From an uncultured Clostridia bacterium (GTDB taxonomy: Bacteria; Bacillota; Clostridia; TANB77; CAG-508): a stretch of 10,604 bases of DNA. The stretch is taken from contig CANRBU010000029.1 in assembly GCA_947628925.1 (NCBI GenBank), positions 1 through 10,604 on the forward strand, given 5' to 3'. Position numbers and translations under genes: made by a program. Positions 1 to 7,288 of the stretch are shown one piece after another. The notes beneath the pieces were generated by a model. It was not told the origin of the DNA. It saw only the letters and a list, made by a program, of their open reading frames with translations, and made no database searches. Each line of letters begins with the position of its first letter. Within the stretch, counting starts at the first letter, position 1.

Positions 1-329
1 CTTTGGAAAATTTACAAGCAGCTGCTGATGGAGAAAACTATGAATGGACAGATATGTATGATAGAATGGCAAAAGAAGCTAAAGAAGAAGGTTTTGATCA
101 TATTGCTTTCCTATTTTCAGAAGTTGCAAAAATTGAAAAAGAACATGAAGCAAGATATAAAAAATTAATTGAAAATTTGGAAAATGGACTAGTATTTAGT
201 AAAGATGGAGATAGAATTTGGAAATGCAGAAACTGTGGACATATTGTAATTGGAAAATCAGCACCAGAAATTTGTCCTGTTTGCTCACATCCACAAGCTT
301 ATTTTGAAATCAAAGCTGAAAACTATTAA
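1..329 (+). CDS. rbr: Rubrerythrin, C-terminal part (5' end outside window)
   Basis: Only the last 109 or so codons are visible; the frame is open to the left edge. Rubrerythrins are cytoplasmic non-haem iron proteins that reduce hydrogen peroxide in anaerobes, and are usually about 180-195 residues, so roughly 80 N-terminal residues are missing. Counting from the codon at position 3, the visible part holds the end of the ferritin-like diiron domain: GENYEW with candidate iron-ligand glutamates at 11 and 14, and an ExxH motif at 45-48. A rubredoxin-like domain follows, with Cys 75, 78, 91 and 94 (CxxCGH, 12 residues between pairs, CPVC), which would bind one FeS4 iron. TTG at position 3 could serve as a start codon, but the protein plainly begins mid-domain, so this is a window-edge truncation and not a short gene. 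Family assignment is secure; the symbol is the usual one for the family. Confidence 0.93.
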   Translation, partial: LENLQAAADGENYEWTDMYDRMAKEAKEEGFDHIAFLFSEVAKIEKEHEARYKKLIENLENGLVFSKDGDRIWKCRNCGHIVIGKSAPEICPVCSHPQAYFEIKAENY

Positions 330-336
330 AAATCAT

Positions 337-370
337 AGAGGGTTTCCTAAAATAGGAACCCTCTTTTTTT
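337..370 (+). terminator. Intrinsic terminator between convergent genes
   Basis: Starting 8 bases after the rubrerythrin stop, 338-348 (GAGGGTTTCCT) pairs with 354-363 (AGGAACCCTC) with one bulged base, and seven T follow (364-370). This is a textbook rho-independent terminator for rubrerythrin. The lysozyme gene ends at 372 on the other strand. Read that way, the same hairpin is followed by a weaker T-rich tail, so it may terminate both genes. Confidence 0.9.
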
Positions 371-371
371 G

Positions 372-1634
372 TTATATTCTTATAATCTGTCCAATGTGAA
401 TAAGATTTGGATTTTTTATTTTATTTTTATTTACAAGAAAATTAACTGTAACATTAAATTTTCTAGCAATTTCTTCTAATGTATCGCCTTTTCTAACAAC
501 ATATGTTATATCTTGATTTGGATTTCCAAGTTCGAATAAATTATTACTCCTACTTTCTGTAATACGTAATTTTTGTCCTGGAAAAATAAGGTTCGGATTT
601 TGAATATCATTTATTTCTACAATATGACTAACTGTAACCCCATATATATTGGCAATTTGTGATAAAGTATTGCCTTTTCTAACTGTATAGACAATGCTTC
701 CTGTTCCTCGTTCTTCATTTCCGTTAATAGTTGAATTTTCTAAAACTCTTAATACTTGCCCTGGAAAAATAAGATTTGGATTAGAAATTTGATTTATTTC
801 CGCCAATTCCGCTACTGTTGTTCCATACATTCTTGCAATTTTTGATAATGTGTCACCTTTTTTTACAGTATAAAATACAGTTTGTGTGTTAGGATTCTCC
901 TCTCCATTAGGATTATCTGTTTGTGGAATTTCTGCCATCTCATCTAAAAATATTTCTTTGGTATAGATATCTCTATCTACACTTCCCTTTATTCCACTTA
1001 CTCTTCCTCTGTCTGTATATTGCCAACCTATCCATCCACTCCAATTAGAACTTGCTCTTTCAAGATTTTCTCTAGTTGTATAATCTGCTATCCATAAAGG
1101 ATAATCTTCTGCCAATTCTCGTGAAAATACACTCTGTGAATTAAACAAATCACTATATATCATAACTTCTTTATTTGTAAGTCTTTTGGTGGTTTCCAAA
1201 AATGCTCTTGCAATTTCATTTATTCCAGTTGCATTAACTCCGCCAAATACTTCATAATCAAGTACTAATTTACAGTCAGGTATCTTACCTGAAATTACAT
1301 TTGCAAAAAATCTTGCTTCATTTTCTGCATCAGATGTATTTGTTGCTGTCAAAAAATGATAAAACCCTACTTTTAATCCATTTCGCTTCGCATTTTCATA
1401 ATTTAAATCAAAATATGCATCTTTTATATTACTCCCCTGGCTTGCTTTGATATATACAACTTGAATTCCACTACTTTTTACTTGTGCATAATCTATGTAA
1501 CCTTGCCAATTACTAACATCTATTCCTTGATATTCAGGTTCTGATACAGGACTTATAGCATATACATTGGGAAAATTCATAAAGCAGAAAAAGGTAACAA
1601 TTATTATAGAAATAAATAGATGTTTACACTTCAT
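372..1634 (-). CDS. Secreted GH25 lysozyme with three LysM domains
   Basis: A 420-residue exported muramidase, expected to cut the MurNAc-GlcNAc bond of peptidoglycan. Residues 1-26 form a signal peptide (basic start, hydrophobic core, VYA cleavage site). Residues 35 to about 245 are a glycoside hydrolase family 25 domain with the hallmark acids: Asp39 in GIDVSNWQG, and Asp126 and Glu128 in LVLDYEV (Glu is the expected acid catalyst). Three LysM domains, which bind N-acetylglucosamine-containing glycans, lie at about 253-297, 314-358 and 376-420, joined by Asn/Gly/Glu-rich linkers. The frame is open up to 1709, but ATG at 1634 is chosen because AAGGGAGG sits 8 bases upstream and the signal peptide begins exactly there; the longer form would also overlap the upstream stop codon. 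It may be an autolysin or a wall-remodelling enzyme. It shares a block with a polysaccharide deacetylase, and a terminator-like hairpin stands in its leader. Confidence 0.93.
   Translation of the reverse strand: MKCKHLFISIIIVTFFCFMNFPNVYAISPVSEPEYQGIDVSNWQGYIDYAQVKSSGIQVVYIKASQGSNIKDAYFDLNYENAKRNGLKVGFYHFLTATNTSDAENEARFFANVISGKIPDCKLVLDYEVFGGVNATGINEIARAFLETTKRLTNKEVMIYSDLFNSQSVFSRELAEDYPLWIADYTTRENLERASSNWSGWIGWQYTDRGRVSGIKGSVDRDIYTKEIFLDEMAEIPQTDNPNGEENPNTQTVFYTVKKGDTLSKIARMYGTTVAELAEINQISNPNLIFPGQVLRVLENSTINGNEERGTGSIVYTVRKGNTLSQIANIYGVTVSHIVEINDIQNPNLIFPGQKLRITESRSNNLFELGNPNQDITYVVRKGDTLEEIARKFNVTVNFLVNKNKIKNPNLIHIGQIIRI
375..878 (-). repeat. Three tandem LysM-coding repeats
   Basis: Three 45-codon units at 744-878, 561-695 and 375-509 encode LysM domains of the pattern YxVxKGxTLxxIA...NPNLIxxGQ. 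The first two are close enough to share DNA-level identity, for example the CTGGAAAAATAAG stretch (+ strand) near 579 and 761, which suggests a within-gene duplication. The third is more diverged and ends the protein. Confidence 0.88.
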
Positions 1635-1642
1635 ATTGACCG

Positions 1643-1650
1643 CCTCCCTT
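1643..1650 (-). promoter_or_regulatory. Ribosome binding site fixing the lysozyme start
   Basis: Minus-strand AAGGGAGG lies 8 bases before ATG at 1634. No comparable site precedes the more distal in-frame ATG at 1709, so this decides the start. Confidence 0.88.
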
Positions 1651-1657
1651 TTCACCA

Positions 1658-1690
1658 CAAACAAAAATAGAGGTATTTTCATACCCCTAT
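1658..1690 (-). terminator. Intrinsic terminator or leader hairpin between the 764-residue gene and the lysozyme
   Basis: On the minus strand, 1690-1681 (ATAGGGGTAT) pairs with 1676-1667 (ATACCTCTAT). This gives a 10-bp stem with one G-U pair and a GAAA tetraloop, followed directly by ATTTTTGTTT-type sequence. It begins 11 bases after the stop of the 764-residue gene and ends just before the lysozyme ribosome binding site. It should reduce transcription from block A into the lysozyme, or act as a stabilising 5' hairpin if transcription starts just upstream. Confidence 0.78.
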
Positions 1691-1719
1691 ATAATATGTT
1701 ATTACTCATATACTGTTAC
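1691..1719 (-). promoter_or_regulatory. Possible weak promoter for the lysozyme
   Basis: Minus-strand GTAACA (1719-1714; 4 of 6 matches to TTGACA), 17 bases, then TATTAT (1696-1691; 5 of 6 matches to TATAAT), overlapping the last codons of the upstream gene. A start a few bases further on would place the GNRA-loop hairpin at the very 5' end of the lysozyme mRNA. In DNA this AT-rich, such matches arise often by chance. Confidence 0.3.
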
Positions 1720-3996
1720 TTTTTTTACTATTACCTTTGAAAAATCATTTTTTTCATCTTCTAATACTGTTACATGAAAAGTCCTTGTTTTTTTAATATT
1801 TAATTCTAATTTCGAAACATCAATAATTACTTTACTTGAAAAATCCATTCCCAAAGGTAGTGTTTTGTTTTGATTATCATAGTATATTATGTTTGTAAAG
1901 CCTATTATATTTTGATCTTTTTTCAAAGATATTTTATATAGATTAATGTTGTTACCTTCATTTTTAGAAATTTCTTTTAACTCTGCTTCTGGGTTCATAT
2001 TAAATAAATTAAATTGATTTTCATCAATTTTTTCTCCCATAACTGCTTTATATAAAGTAACATCTTCTGGTGATTTAACTTTTTCAAGTGAATTTTTAAT
2101 ATTTTTCACAACTTGCTCTAAGCTTAATTTAAAGCCTATTTGCCTTGTCATTTTTGTAACTTCTAAAATATGAAATTTATCTTTTTCTGATTCACGATGT
2201 AATTTGTTTCCTATCTTTTTAATTTTTGTGTTATCTTGTGATATTCCACCAAATATATCAAAGTCATCACTTTCAGTTTCATCCTCACATTCTCTTAATT
2301 CTTTTTTCAACATTTTTAATACTGCTTCTACATCTTTAGGTGTTGCTATATTTTGCTTTAATTTATTTAATATGCTAAATACATTTGTAGTAGCAATGTA
2401 TATACTATCTGTTTCATCTGCTGTTAAGAGTTCTCTTTGGAGCTTATCTAGATTAATTCCATAATTTTCAAAATCTTCTACATAATCAAAAACTTTTTCT
2501 ATTCTTTTTACAACGCCAATTTCCTCTTCTTCGCCCTCTGGAAGAACTGCCATTTCATCTTTGTTGCTATATTTCCAAAATTCAAAAATGCTTTTTTTAT
2601 GTTTGTCAATTTCTTCAATAAAAAGTGTAGCATTTTCAATTTTCTTTTTCATATTTTTATTTTTTAATTTTATTGCATTAATATCCATAACTGTATTTTT
2701 TAATTTAGTTTCTTCTTCTTCTAATTCTTTGTAACTTCGTATTAGTTCTTCTATTGTATATTTTTTTCCTAATTTTTCTTGAACATTTAATATCTGACTT
2801 TTTGCTTTAGGTTCTTCTTCTCTTTTTATTTGTGGCTGAATTGTTTGTCCAACTTCTTTTGGTTTTTTTGACTTTTTGCTATATTTAAAATAATATTTAA
2901 ACTTTCCAAAAAAAGTTTTTTTACATTCTAGAAAAGTTGAAATTTGTTTTTCTTTTTCTAAATATTCAATATCCTGAATACTTGCAATTTGTTTTAGTTC
3001 TTCTAATCTTTTTATGTCTTTTTCTAATTCTAGCATAACTTCTTTTTTTGCATTAATACTAAAAGCATATCTATCTTTAATAAAATTTGCCATTTCACTA
3101 TATTCAATTTTTGTATCTTTAAAATAAAACTCCAATATGCCTTTTGAATTAACATCTGTTGTAAATTCAAAATAATTTGGGATATCTGTCTGCATTATAA
3201 ACATTGCTTTTAATATTTTATAAAAATGGTTTGCCTCTATATTATTTTTTAAAGTTACATGATATAGACTTTTTATCTTCCCATATACGCATGTTTCTCC
3301 TATAATATGAATTGTTAAACTATCTTTATCATTATATACTTCATATACTAATGGCCACTCTTTTGTAAATAACCATAAATAATTTTGAATGTCCTCAAAA
3401 GCTTCTTTACTTAAATATCTTCTAGAATAATCTACACCTATTACTGGTACATAAACCATATTTGTGCTTTTATTTTCTAACTTCTTTTTTAATAAATAGA
3501 AAAATGCTGAATAGTCACTATCTGTTGTTGGAACTATCATGAAATATTTTCCTGTTGCTTCAGAATAATATATTTGCCATAGATAACTTCCTTCATATTT
3601 AACTTTAAAAGGAATTTCTTTTTCTAAAAGTTTTTGCTCACTTGCTATTTGTTCAACATCCTCTATGCTCATTTGCTTTAGCATATTTAAAAACACAGCG
3701 AATTTCAAAATATTTTCTTCTTCTTGATTATCTAAATATTGTTCTAATGGTCTGGCTTTCTTATATCTTTCTTCTAAACTATCTAGCCTATTAGTTGGTG
3801 ATAATAAAATTTGAATTTTATTTACTGGGATATATCTGTATTGTTTATAATGTGTTTCATCATATCCTCTTGGGATACGATAATTTAGTGGTTCATATTG
3901 CAAAATGTCTTTAGGAATTCTGTCTAAGTCTAAACCTAAATATTGCAATTTTTGTTGAATTTCAGGCTCTATGCTTGTCTTTTTCTTTTTTGGCAC
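1702..3996 (-). CDS. Large cytoplasmic coiled-coil protein of unknown function
   Basis: I do not recognise this 764-residue protein. It has no signal peptide and no membrane segment, so it should be cytoplasmic. Visible layout (numbered from the GTG start): a mixed alpha/beta-looking N-terminal region (about 20-310), a charged helix likely to form a coiled coil (about 309-354), a Lys/Tyr-rich basic patch (359-380), a Pro/Glu linker (381-399), a second long coiled coil (about 410-469), acidic stretches near 488-493 and 567-580, a helical region, and a beta-rich C-terminus (about 685-764). No catalytic motif stands out. The frame is open to TTG at 4014, but AAGGGAG at 4005-4011 lies inside that extension, exactly 8 bases before GTG at 3996, so GTG is preferred. 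The gene starts 14 bases after the deacetylase stop and ends before a terminator, so the two are probably co-transcribed. A scaffold or regulatory role linked to wall enzymes is only a guess. Confidence 0.85.
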   Translation of the reverse strand: MPKKKKTSIEPEIQQKLQYLGLDLDRIPKDILQYEPLNYRIPRGYDETHYKQYRYIPVNKIQILLSPTNRLDSLEERYKKARPLEQYLDNQEEENILKFAVFLNMLKQMSIEDVEQIASEQKLLEKEIPFKVKYEGSYLWQIYYSEATGKYFMIVPTTDSDYSAFFYLLKKKLENKSTNMVYVPVIGVDYSRRYLSKEAFEDIQNYLWLFTKEWPLVYEVYNDKDSLTIHIIGETCVYGKIKSLYHVTLKNNIEANHFYKILKAMFIMQTDIPNYFEFTTDVNSKGILEFYFKDTKIEYSEMANFIKDRYAFSINAKKEVMLELEKDIKRLEELKQIASIQDIEYLEKEKQISTFLECKKTFFGKFKYYFKYSKKSKKPKEVGQTIQPQIKREEEPKAKSQILNVQEKLGKKYTIEELIRSYKELEEEETKLKNTVMDINAIKLKNKNMKKKIENATLFIEEIDKHKKSIFEFWKYSNKDEMAVLPEGEEEEIGVVKRIEKVFDYVEDFENYGINLDKLQRELLTADETDSIYIATTNVFSILNKLKQNIATPKDVEAVLKMLKKELRECEDETESDDFDIFGGISQDNTKIKKIGNKLHRESEKDKFHILEVTKMTRQIGFKLSLEQVVKNIKNSLEKVKSPEDVTLYKAVMGEKIDENQFNLFNMNPEAELKEISKNEGNNINLYKISLKKDQNIIGFTNIIYYDNQNKTLPLGMDFSSKVIIDVSKLELNIKKTRTFHVTVLEDEKNDFSKVIVKKVTVYE

Positions 3997-4004
3997 TTTG
4001 ATTG

Positions 4005-4011
4005 CTCCCTT
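4005..4011 (-). promoter_or_regulatory. Ribosome binding site fixing the GTG start of the 764-residue gene
   Basis: Minus-strand AAGGGAG with an 8-base spacer before GTG (3996-3994). It falls downstream of the TTG that would open the longest frame, which argues against that TTG. Confidence 0.82.
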
Positions 4012-4937
4012 CAAAAAATATCATAAAATGTTTTAAATTCGTACCCTTGACCTGCTAAGTAGTCGATAATTTGTGGTAATGTTTCTGCTGTAACTTTTTT
4101 AGCCTGTGCATCATGCATTAGAATCACTAGACTATTTTTTCCTGATGACGTAGCTTGTAATCGTTGCATTGTGTATTCTGGTGTTGGTTTGCTTGTTTCT
4201 GCATCCCCAGTTAAGCAATTCCAATCAATTTGAAAAATATCATTTTGCAATAATAACTCTTTAGCTTGTTTCTTTATTTCTGCATATTTACCTCCTGCTA
4301 ACCCTCCTGGAAATCTGAATAAATGTGAATTAAACTCAGGTTCTCCTATAGCAGCTTTTATTGCTTCATTTGTTTGATTAAATTCATCTAATACAGTTTG
4401 TGGTGAAGTGTATATTGCAGAATATACATGTGAATATCCATGGTTAGCAATAAAATTGCCTTCATCAAACACTCTTTTTACTGTTTCTGGATAATTTTTA
4501 ACATTTGAACCAAGCATAAAGAATGTTGCTTTTACATTTTTTTCTTTTAGTGTATCTAATATAGTTGGAGTTACTGGTGATGGTCCATCATCAAATGTTA
4601 AAAATGCTCTTTTTGTTTCTGAATGATATATTGTTTCAAAATCTTTTTTTGCCTGTTCTGTTACTTGTGGTAATCTTTCTTTTCTTTTTCTTTCTTCCTC
4701 TGCAATTCTTTCTTGTTCTAGTCTTTCTTGTTCAGCTTGATATTGTGCTAATTGTTCTTCATATTCTTTTGCTTTTTGCAATTTTTCAATATGTTGACAA
4801 ATTGTTACAATTAACATTATCAAAACTACAATAAGAATTAGCAATAATATTGATAATACTTGTTTTTGTCTTCTTATTTTCATTGTTCTTTTACTTGGAG
4901 TATACATAGCATAAATATTTTTTGAATTTTTCTTCAT
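4011..4937 (-). CDS. Membrane-anchored polysaccharide (peptidoglycan) deacetylase, NodB domain
   Basis: A 308-residue carbohydrate esterase family 4 enzyme, expected to remove N-acetyl groups from wall glycan outside the cell. A basic N-terminus (1-26) precedes one membrane helix (27-46), then a Glu/Gln/Arg/Lys-rich coiled-coil stalk (about 50-88), then the NodB domain (about 108-308). All five family motifs are visible: TFDDGP with Asp116/Asp117, NHGYSH with metal-binding His166/His170, RFPGG with Arg208, DIFQIDWN with Asp238/Trp239, and LMHD with His275. The catalytic and zinc-binding set therefore looks intact. Starts at 4976 and 4946 are also in frame. The one at 4937 is preferred because AAAGGAAAG (4947-4955) is best placed for it; 4976 has no ribosome binding site, and at 4946 the spacing is too tight. 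It is the first gene after a good promoter. It resembles PgdA/PdaA-type proteins, but the exact substrate cannot be told from sequence. Confidence 0.92.
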   Translation of the reverse strand: MKKNSKNIYAMYTPSKRTMKIRRQKQVLSILLLILIVVLIMLIVTICQHIEKLQKAKEYEEQLAQYQAEQERLEQERIAEEERKRKERLPQVTEQAKKDFETIYHSETKRAFLTFDDGPSPVTPTILDTLKEKNVKATFFMLGSNVKNYPETVKRVFDEGNFIANHGYSHVYSAIYTSPQTVLDEFNQTNEAIKAAIGEPEFNSHLFRFPGGLAGGKYAEIKKQAKELLLQNDIFQIDWNCLTGDAETSKPTPEYTMQRLQATSSGKNSLVILMHDAQAKKVTAETLPQIIDYLAGQGYEFKTFYDIF

Positions 4938-5033
4938 TTTTACCATCTTTCCTTTCTTACTGTCTGTGAAAGGCATAATTGTGGTTTATTTTTTAACCTT
5001 ACTTCCCTTTTATTTTCGACTTTTTTCAACATG

Positions 5034-5062
5034 ATTATACACCTTTTTTTTCAAACTATCAA
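5034..5062 (-). promoter_or_regulatory. Sigma-A-type promoter of the deacetylase block
   Basis: On the minus strand, TTGATA (5062-5057) and a perfect TATAAT (5039-5034) are separated by exactly 17 bases. Five of six -35 bases match consensus. The site lies downstream of the metG terminator and about 100 bases before the deacetylase start, implying a leader of roughly 90 bases. No operator or riboswitch fold is evident in that leader. Confidence 0.82.
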
Positions 5063-5071
5063 CTATTTTTT

Positions 5072-5114
5072 GTAAAAGAAACATAAAGAACTTCATATTT
5101 TATTGAAGTTCTTT
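5072..5114 (-). terminator. Intrinsic terminator after metG
   Basis: A perfect 11-bp inverted repeat: AAAGAACTTCA at 5085-5095 and TGAAGTTCTTT at 5104-5114, with an 8-base loop. On the minus strand it is followed by an interrupted T-rich tail (ATGTTTCTTTT). It sits 13 bases past the metG stop and separates block B from the promoter of block A. Confidence 0.82.
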
Positions 5115-5127
5115 GGTATAAAAATAT

Positions 5128-6705
5128 TTAATTTGCTTTCATAATATTTTTCAAGTATTCTATTTCTTCGTCTGCTTGTAGACGCATAAAAATTGGTTCT
5201 CCTTTTGATGTTACTTGAACATCTTTTAAATCAAGATTGTCTTTTAAGGTATCCCTCATTTTTTGTTTTGAATCTGTTATTCCTATTTGTCTAAATATAT
5301 TGTTAGCTGTATCTTTCATAAATGGTGTAATTAATATTGCTATTTTTCTTATATATTCAATTAGGTGATATATGCTATCTTCAAGTTTTTCTGTTTCTCC
5401 TTCTTTTGCTAATTTCCATGGTGCTGTTTCATCAATATATTTATTTGTCCTTGAAATTAATTGCCAAATCTCCTTTAAACTATCAGCAATTTCAAAGTTT
5501 TCTATTTTTGCTTCAAATTGTTCTATATATTTTTTTGCTTCACTTTCAAAAGTTTCATCTATATCATTTACATTTTCTTTATGTCTTGGAACTTTTCCTT
5601 CAAAATATTTGTTAACCATTGATACTGTTCTATTAACAAGATTGCTTAAATCATTACATAAATCAAAATTATATCTTTCTATAAATGCTTCTGGTGAAAA
5701 TATCCCATCTTGGCTTACTGGCATTTCTCTTAATAAGAAATATCTAACTGCGTCTAAACCATATCTTTCAATTAAATTTTCTGGATAAATGACATTTCCT
5801 TTTGATTTTGACATCTTTCCATCTTTCATCATAATCCAGTTATGCACTAAAACTGTTTTTGGTAATGGTAAATCTAAAGCCATTAGGAATATTGGCCAAT
5901 AAATTAAATGGAAACGTGCAATATCTTTTCCAACAATTTGCACATTTGCTGGCCAGTATTTTTTAAATAATGTATCATCTTCAGATAAATATCCTAATGC
6001 TGTTAAATAATTTAATAGTGCATCTAGCCATACATATACTACATGCTTTGGATCTGATAAAACTGATATTCCCCAGTTAAATGTTGTTCTTGTTATACAC
6101 AAGTCTTCTAAGCCTGGTTTTATGAAGTTGTTTATCATCTCTGTTTTACGATAATCTGGTTTTATAAAATCTGGATGTTCATCATAATATTTTAATAAAC
6201 GGTCTGCATATTTTTGCATATTAAAAAAGTATGATTCTTCTTCCATTTCTACAACATCTCTACCACAGTCTGGGCATTTTCCATCAATCAATTGTGTGTC
6301 TGTAAAAAATGTCTCACAAGGTACACAATATTTGCCTTTATATTTTCCTTTATAAATATCTCCTTGTGCTAATAATTTTTCAAAAACTTGTTGTACAATT
6401 TTTTCATGCCTTTTGTCTGTTGTACGAATAAAGTCATCATATTCAATTTCCATTGTTTTCCACAATTGTTTTGCCATTTGTGCCATTTCGTCGACATATT
6501 CTTGTGGATTTTTTCCGTTTTTTTCAGCTATTTGCTGTATTTTTTGTCCATGTTCATCTGTGCCTGTTAATAAATAGCAATCTTTTCCTTTTAGTTGATT
6601 TAATTTTTTTAAGCTGTCTGCTAATACTGTTGTGTATGCTGTTCCAATATGAAATTTTCCGCTTGGATAATAGATTGGAGTAGTAACATAAAATGTGTCT
6701 TTCAT
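5128..6705 (-). CDS. metG: Methionyl-tRNA synthetase, short form
   Basis: A 525-residue class I aminoacyl-tRNA synthetase that charges tRNA-Met with methionine in the cytoplasm. The signature HIGT lies at 19-22 and KMSKS at 297-301, with the Rossmann catalytic core around them. Between these, CxxC pairs at Cys127/130 and Cys144/147 form the connective-peptide zinc site. The helical anticodon-binding domain fills the C-terminal third. The protein ends without the C-terminal Trbp111-like tRNA-binding/dimerisation domain that makes the Bacillus subtilis enzyme about 660 residues, so it is probably monomeric. The start at 6705 is backed by GGAAGGTGAT just upstream. It follows the small membrane protein by 19 bases, which leaves no room for a T-box leader, so it appears to rely on the upstream surface-protein block for transcription. 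It is followed by a terminator and lacks the tatD/rnmV/ksgA neighbours common in Firmicutes. Confidence 0.97.
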   Translation of the reverse strand: MKDTFYVTTPIYYPSGKFHIGTAYTTVLADSLKKLNQLKGKDCYLLTGTDEHGQKIQQIAEKNGKNPQEYVDEMAQMAKQLWKTMEIEYDDFIRTTDKRHEKIVQQVFEKLLAQGDIYKGKYKGKYCVPCETFFTDTQLIDGKCPDCGRDVVEMEEESYFFNMQKYADRLLKYYDEHPDFIKPDYRKTEMINNFIKPGLEDLCITRTTFNWGISVLSDPKHVVYVWLDALLNYLTALGYLSEDDTLFKKYWPANVQIVGKDIARFHLIYWPIFLMALDLPLPKTVLVHNWIMMKDGKMSKSKGNVIYPENLIERYGLDAVRYFLLREMPVSQDGIFSPEAFIERYNFDLCNDLSNLVNRTVSMVNKYFEGKVPRHKENVNDIDETFESEAKKYIEQFEAKIENFEIADSLKEIWQLISRTNKYIDETAPWKLAKEGETEKLEDSIYHLIEYIRKIAILITPFMKDTANNIFRQIGITDSKQKMRDTLKDNLDLKDVQVTSKGEPIFMRLQADEEIEYLKNIMKAN

Positions 6706-6724
6706 ATCTTATCACCTTCCATAA

Positions 6725-7258
6725 TTATTCTGTTACATAATTATACTCTATTTGAGAAATTACATTATCTTCTATTAAAAAAATTAGTTGAGTTTTGCCT
6801 TTTTCATAAGTATATTGATTATCTAATTGTTCATAATTTTCACCATAAACTTCTACCATTTTTTCATAGGTATCTCCCATTTTTACTCCTTCTGTTGTTT
6901 GTGCTTCTTCATCTAAAAAATACACTGTTTTTACCTTGTCTTTTTCTCCTTCAGGATATGTTGCAATCATATAATGGTCATATGTATATTCTTTGTCTAG
7001 ACCTTCAAATGCACAACTTTCTATTTCACTGTATTCTTTTTCTTTTGGCATATTTAATGAAGCAAATTCTACACCTAATTGTACTGTTTTGTCATCTGCT
7101 TTGAATTGATATACATCTTTTGATTCTTCAACTTTTGCCGTTTTTGTTTCTGTTTCTTTATTTTCACTATCTTTATTTTGCATCATAAAAAATCCTGCAA
7201 CTGCTAAAACTGCTATAACTACTACTATTATTGCTATTATTATTCCCTTATTTTTCAT
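6725..7258 (-). CDS. Small membrane-anchored extracytoplasmic protein, function unknown
   Basis: A 177-residue protein with a short basic start, one hydrophobic helix (about 5-26), and an acidic Lys/Glu/Thr-rich linker (about 28-48). The small outer domain has a C-terminal half of alternating strands and one helix containing TTEGVKMGDTYEKMVEVYG. That pattern (a gated loop, a helix ending in YG, then strands) recalls small SmpA/BLIP-like modules in many Gram-positive surface proteins, but this is fold-level resemblance only. There is no Cys in a lipobox, so it is held by the helix or cleaved, not a lipoprotein. The ATG at 7258 has GGAAG 7 bases upstream. It lies 30 bases after the SGNH-like gene and 19 before metG, so it belongs to the same transcription unit. 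Its position suggests an accessory role in the surface-acylation module, which is inference. Confidence 0.85.
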   Translation of the reverse strand: MKNKGIIIAIIVVVIAVLAVAGFFMMQNKDSENKETETKTAKVEESKDVYQFKADDKTVQLGVEFASLNMPKEKEYSEIESCAFEGLDKEYTYDHYMIATYPEGEKDKVKTVYFLDEEAQTTEGVKMGDTYEKMVEVYGENYEQLDNQYTYEKGKTQLIFLIEDNVISQIEYNYVTE

Positions 7259-7288
7259 ATTTTTTCTTCCTTTCTATTTATAAATTTT

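Noticed and set aside
3..5. TTG at position 3 as a start codon of a short rubrerythrin-like protein
   Set aside because: It falls within the ferritin-like domain of a normal rubrerythrin; the gene is simply cut by the window edge.
1635..1709. N-terminal extension of the lysozyme to ATG at 1709
   Set aside because: It would be translated through the terminator hairpin, overlaps the upstream stop codon, lacks a ribosome binding site, and would bury the signal peptide.
2640..2900. Apparent repeats of TTC/CTT-rich sequence, considered as a tandem repeat or regulatory tract
   Set aside because: They are the reverse complement of Glu/Lys codons in a coiled-coil segment, with no fixed repeat unit.
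5372..5788. A 138-codon open frame on the + strand, and similar ones at 6649-7104, 7779-8024, 2204-2464 and 4565-4834
   Set aside because: They are antisense to well-supported genes, have hydrophobic low-complexity Leu/Phe/Ser-rich translations typical of shadows of Lys/Glu-rich AT-rich genes, and lack convincing ribosome binding sites.
6706..6724. T-box or SAM riboswitch upstream of metG
   Set aside because: The gap is only 19 bases and holds just the ribosome binding site.
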